Assembly: GCA_035525495.1 (NCBI GenBank)
Contig: DATLED010000062.1
Span: 7,496 to 71,495 of the forward strand
DNA length: 64,000 bases
Direction of reading: 5' to 3'
Origin: DATLED01 sp035525495
Lineage (GTDB): Bacteria > Actinomycetota > Acidimicrobiia > Acidimicrobiales > CADCTF01
The notes beneath the pieces were generated by a model, which ran no database searches, was not told where the DNA came from, and worked only from the letters and a program-made list of their open reading frames with translations. The translations under genes were made by a program, and so were the position numbers. Shown in pieces: positions 62,015 through 64,000 of the stretch. Numbering within the stretch: position 1 is the first letter of the stretch; every line of letters begins with the position of its first letter.

Positions 62015-62931
62015 CTATCCCCCGGCGACGAATGCGACGACGACGTAGGCGGCGTGCTTGTCGAAGTTGGCTCGGCGGTGGTCGTAGCCGACGGTGGTCC
62101 GCGGGTCGGCGTGACGGGCCGCGATCTGCACGTCTCGGAGGGGGACGCCGGCTTCGAGAGCCGCCATGATGAAGGCACTTCGCAGCATGTGGGGGTGAAC
62201 GATGCCGAGCCCGGCCCGCTTGGCGATGGATCGCACCCAGCGGTGAGCGGTCCGACGGTCGAGCCGCTGCCCGTCGGCTCGCTGCAGGATCGGTCCGACC
62301 TGTCGTTCGCCGACGGCGAGGTCGATGGTGCGGGCAGTGCGAGGGACGAGGGGGATAGTGGCTGGCTTGTTGCCTTTCCCGATGACCCGCAGCACCCGGT
62401 GGCCCCGCTCGAACGCGAGATCTTCGATGTTGGTGGAACACGCCTCGCTGACGCGCAGGCCGTTGAGGCCGAGGAGCACGGCGAGCGCGGCGTGGGCGTG
62501 GTCGTAACGCTCGGCGGTGAACAGGAACGTGCCGAGCTCGGTGCGGTCCAGGCCGCGGGCTGGGATTCGTGGACCTTGGGACGGTGCACGTACTGGGCGG
62601 GATTCGACGCGATCCGTCCGTCGATGTGAGCGAAGCGGTAAAGGCCGCAGACTGTCGAGAGGCGCCGGTCAATGGTCGTGGCCGCCAGCCCACGCTCTTC
62701 CATGGTTCGTACGTACAGCTCGATCTCGGGGCGGGTAGCGGCGAGCACCTCGAGGCCGTGGTCGGCTGTCCACTGGAAGAAGACACGAAGGTCGTAGCGG
62801 TATGCCTCGAGCGTTCTGGCTCGGTACCGGGCGAGGAAAGCCGCGGCCGCGAGGTGGGCTTCGTCGATGGGTACGTCGCCCAAGTCGTCGTCGCGGGCGA
62901 CGGCACGAGTCGAGGAGTCGATAGTGGTCAT
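62015..62931 (-). pseudogene. Frameshifted tyrosine recombinase (XerC/D-like integrase) of element 3
   Basis: The N-terminal core-binding domain reads 'LAAAAFLARYRARTLEAYRYDLRVFFQW' and 'TTIDRRLSTVCGLYRFAHIDGRIASNP' in one frame from ATG 62931. The catalytic domain continues in another frame with 'GLNGLRVSEAC' (Arg), 'GKGNKPATIPL' (Lys), 'HPHMLRSAFIMAAL' (His-x-x-Arg), 'ARHADPRTTVGYDH' (His and Tyr). The shift is near 62560-62566, between HESQP and RGLDRTELG, where one base seems missing. All catalytic residues are otherwise present, so a recent mutation or sequencing error is possible. Confidence 0.8.
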
Positions 62932-63131
62932 GGCAGCCTCCGGATGTAGTCAGGGCAACCAGGGAACACCTCTATCGCCGCCGGTGCCTCGGGCCGTCCG
63001 ACGATCGGTGGGGGATTCTGATCGCCGGGTTTCGGCATGGGTTCGGGGTTTGGGGCGCGCACCGAAAAATCCGCGTTTCCATGTCGCCGAACTCGGCCCG
63101 GTCAGTGGCCGGCCGGTCTGCCCGAGCCGGT

Positions 63132-63146
63132 CGTACAATGGGCGAG
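63132..63146 (+). promoter_or_regulatory. -10 box for a probably leaderless transcript
   Basis: TACAAT at 63132-63137 ends eight bases before the GTG at 63146. Transcription would then start at or within a base or two of the start codon, with no ribosome site, as is common in actinobacteria. No clear -35 box is seen. Confidence 0.5.
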
Positions 63147-63334
63147 TGGCTGCGCGACCCGTGATGACCGCCGAGGAACTGATCGAGCGCATGCGCCACG
63201 CCGGTCCGCCCACCGCTGACGACGTGCCCGTCACCTTCGACGGCCGACGCCTCGACTCGCCAGACGCCGTGAAGGCTTGGCTTGCTGACTTGGCCGAACG
63301 ACGCACTGCCGCCAGTACTGATGGCAGCGCCTGA
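63146..63334 (+). CDS. Small protein before nucleotidyltransferase, possible antitoxin, 62 aa
   Basis: The frame reads 'VAARPVMTAEELIERMRHAG', then 'PVTFDGRRLDSPDAVKAWLADLAERR'. It has a helix, a short strand region and a second helix, as in small antitoxins or adaptor proteins. The GTG at 63146 fits the -10 box; ATG 63164 is an alternative. It overlaps the nucleotidyltransferase gene by 14 bases, so the two are translated together. Confidence 0.6.
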   Translation: MAARPVMTAEELIERMRHAGPPTADDVPVTFDGRRLDSPDAVKAWLADLAERRTAASTDGSA

Positions 63335-63806
63335 CAGCCCGGCACTCGATCTCGGTCGACTGATCGGAGCGCTCGAACGCCACGGAGTGAAATATCTCCT
63401 CTGCGGGGGATCGGCGGCCACTGCTTACGGCGCCGAGCGGCCGACCGAGGACGCGGACTGCGTCGTCAGCCGAGAACAAGCCAACCTGGATCGCCTCGCT
63501 GAAGCCATGCGAGATCTCAACGCCCGCCTCCGCGTCGCAGGCATGACCGACGAAGAAGCGATCATGCTTCCCGTTCAGATCGACGGGGCCACGCTCGCGG
63601 ACCTCTCCATCAGTACTTGGATGACCGACGCCGGCCCGTTCGACGTCCTCGCAGGCCTCGAAACTCCCGATGGTCACCTCGTCCCCTACGAGGAACTGGT
63701 GGAACGGGCGAGCGTGCTCCGGGGCCAAGGGTTCGATATCCATGCGGCAGGGTTAGACGACATCATCCGGGCAAAGGAACGCGCCGACAGGCCCCAAAGA
63801 TCGTGA
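63321..63806 (+). CDS. AbiEii/MenT-like nucleotidyltransferase
   Basis: The 161-residue protein has the minimal nucleotidyltransferase pattern: 'LLCGGSAATAYGAERPTEDADCVV' with GGSAA and the D-x-D (Asp-Ala-Asp) metal pair, and later 'VPYEELVERASVLRG' and 'LDDIIRAKERADRPQRS'. Such proteins act as toxins of type IV-like systems that add nucleotides to tRNA or, in other groups, as simple transferases. Pairing with the overlapping 62-aa protein suggests a toxin-antitoxin module. It is short compared with AbiEii (~300 aa). Confidence 0.72.
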   Translation: MAAPDSPALDLGRLIGALERHGVKYLLCGGSAATAYGAERPTEDADCVVSREQANLDRLAEAMRDLNARLRVAGMTDEEAIMLPVQIDGATLADLSISTWMTDAGPFDVLAGLETPDGHLVPYEELVERASVLRGQGFDIHAAGLDDIIRAKERADRPQRS

Positions 63807-64000
63807 AGCTCTCCCCGAGCTACGAGCCATACGAGACGCCCGCGCCGGCGACCCCGATTAACCTCGATCCACCGATTGGCGTCCGGTGGTGTAGTCCGCG
63901 TATCCGCGTGAAAGGCCTCCTGAGCAGCGACGATTGCGGTGTCTGAAGTCGCAGTTCGATCGCCGCCCGGGAGGCACTTTCAGTGAGTCGAGTATCGCAT

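Larger units (their letters stand above)
57139..64000. mobile_element. Integrated element 3 (left part; right end beyond the window)
   Basis: It begins at core 3 with TTGTCAACGG arm repeats ~65 bases inside. Content: MFS transporter, DUF3841-like protein, truncated LuxR-type gene, frameshifted tyrosine recombinase, small protein with an AbiEii-like nucleotidyltransferase. No fourth core is seen before 64000, so the end is outside. The damaged genes suggest it is old and no longer mobile by itself. Confidence 0.6.

Noticed and set aside
63807..64000. Possible gene at the right edge of the window
   Set aside because: Frames here are short and without recognisable features; a gene starting beyond the edge cannot be judged.

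Overview
The window is high-GC DNA from an actinobacterium, most likely of the class Acidimicrobiia or a near relative. This rests on the WhiB regulator, class E sortase, PIN-PhoH protein, UPF0182 and COG5282 proteins, the DRLWRHPSE-type secreted protease, MreB, many GTG starts and frequent 1-4 base stop/start overlaps. Taxonomy is inferred from gene content, not from a marker tree.

Bases 1-35650 are ordinary chromosomal core, with no broken gene seen. In order: the end of a luciferase-like oxidoreductase, tatA, a divergent whiB/htrA pair, and a conserved small protein. A ROK sugar kinase precedes a polyphosphate block (ppk1, Nudix, ppx/gppA), which is stop/start-coupled to crcB and engB. Then come PIN-PhoH, surE, a phosphodiesterase, a COG5282 protein, an epimerase-like protein and a second HtrA-like protease. 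MoaE, a small membrane protein and MreB lead into a branched-chain-amino-acid-type ABC transporter operon (livF, livG, fadD-like ligase, livH, livM, livK). After it lie a HEAT-repeat protein, a class E sortase, a PDZ/Lon-like protease, a large histidine kinase, a DivIVA-like protein with a phage head-protein-like C-terminus, and UPF0182.

At 35688-35764 lies an initiator tRNA gene that has served as an integration site. Its 45-bp 3' part recurs in direct orientation at 51552 and 57139, so three elements are stacked in tandem. Each core is followed by a hairpin. About 60-90 bp inside each left end, and about 120-130 bp before each visible right end, are short tandem repeats that look like integrase arm sites: TTCTAATGG for element 1, TTGTCAACG for elements 2 and 3.

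Element 1 (about 15.8 kb) carries a tyrosine integrase, an excisionase-like protein, a MobF relaxase-helicase and a defence cargo: a 287-aa protein with a PIN toxin, a Shedu-type nuclease, an AbiEi-like/Fic fusion, and a type III restriction-modification system with a DUF3024 protein. It looks like a mobilizable defence island. Element 2 (about 5.6 kb) has no recombinase. It carries a methyltransferase, a TetR regulator with a clear palindromic operator, two cupins and a glycosyltransferase, and resembles a cis-mobilizable cargo element. Element 3 (from 57139 past the window end) carries an MFS transporter, a DUF3841-like protein, a 5'-truncated LuxR-type regulator, a frameshifted tyrosine recombinase, and a small protein/AbiEii-like nucleotidyltransferase pair. 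All three frameshifts seen lie in the accessory half, which suggests decay after transfer.
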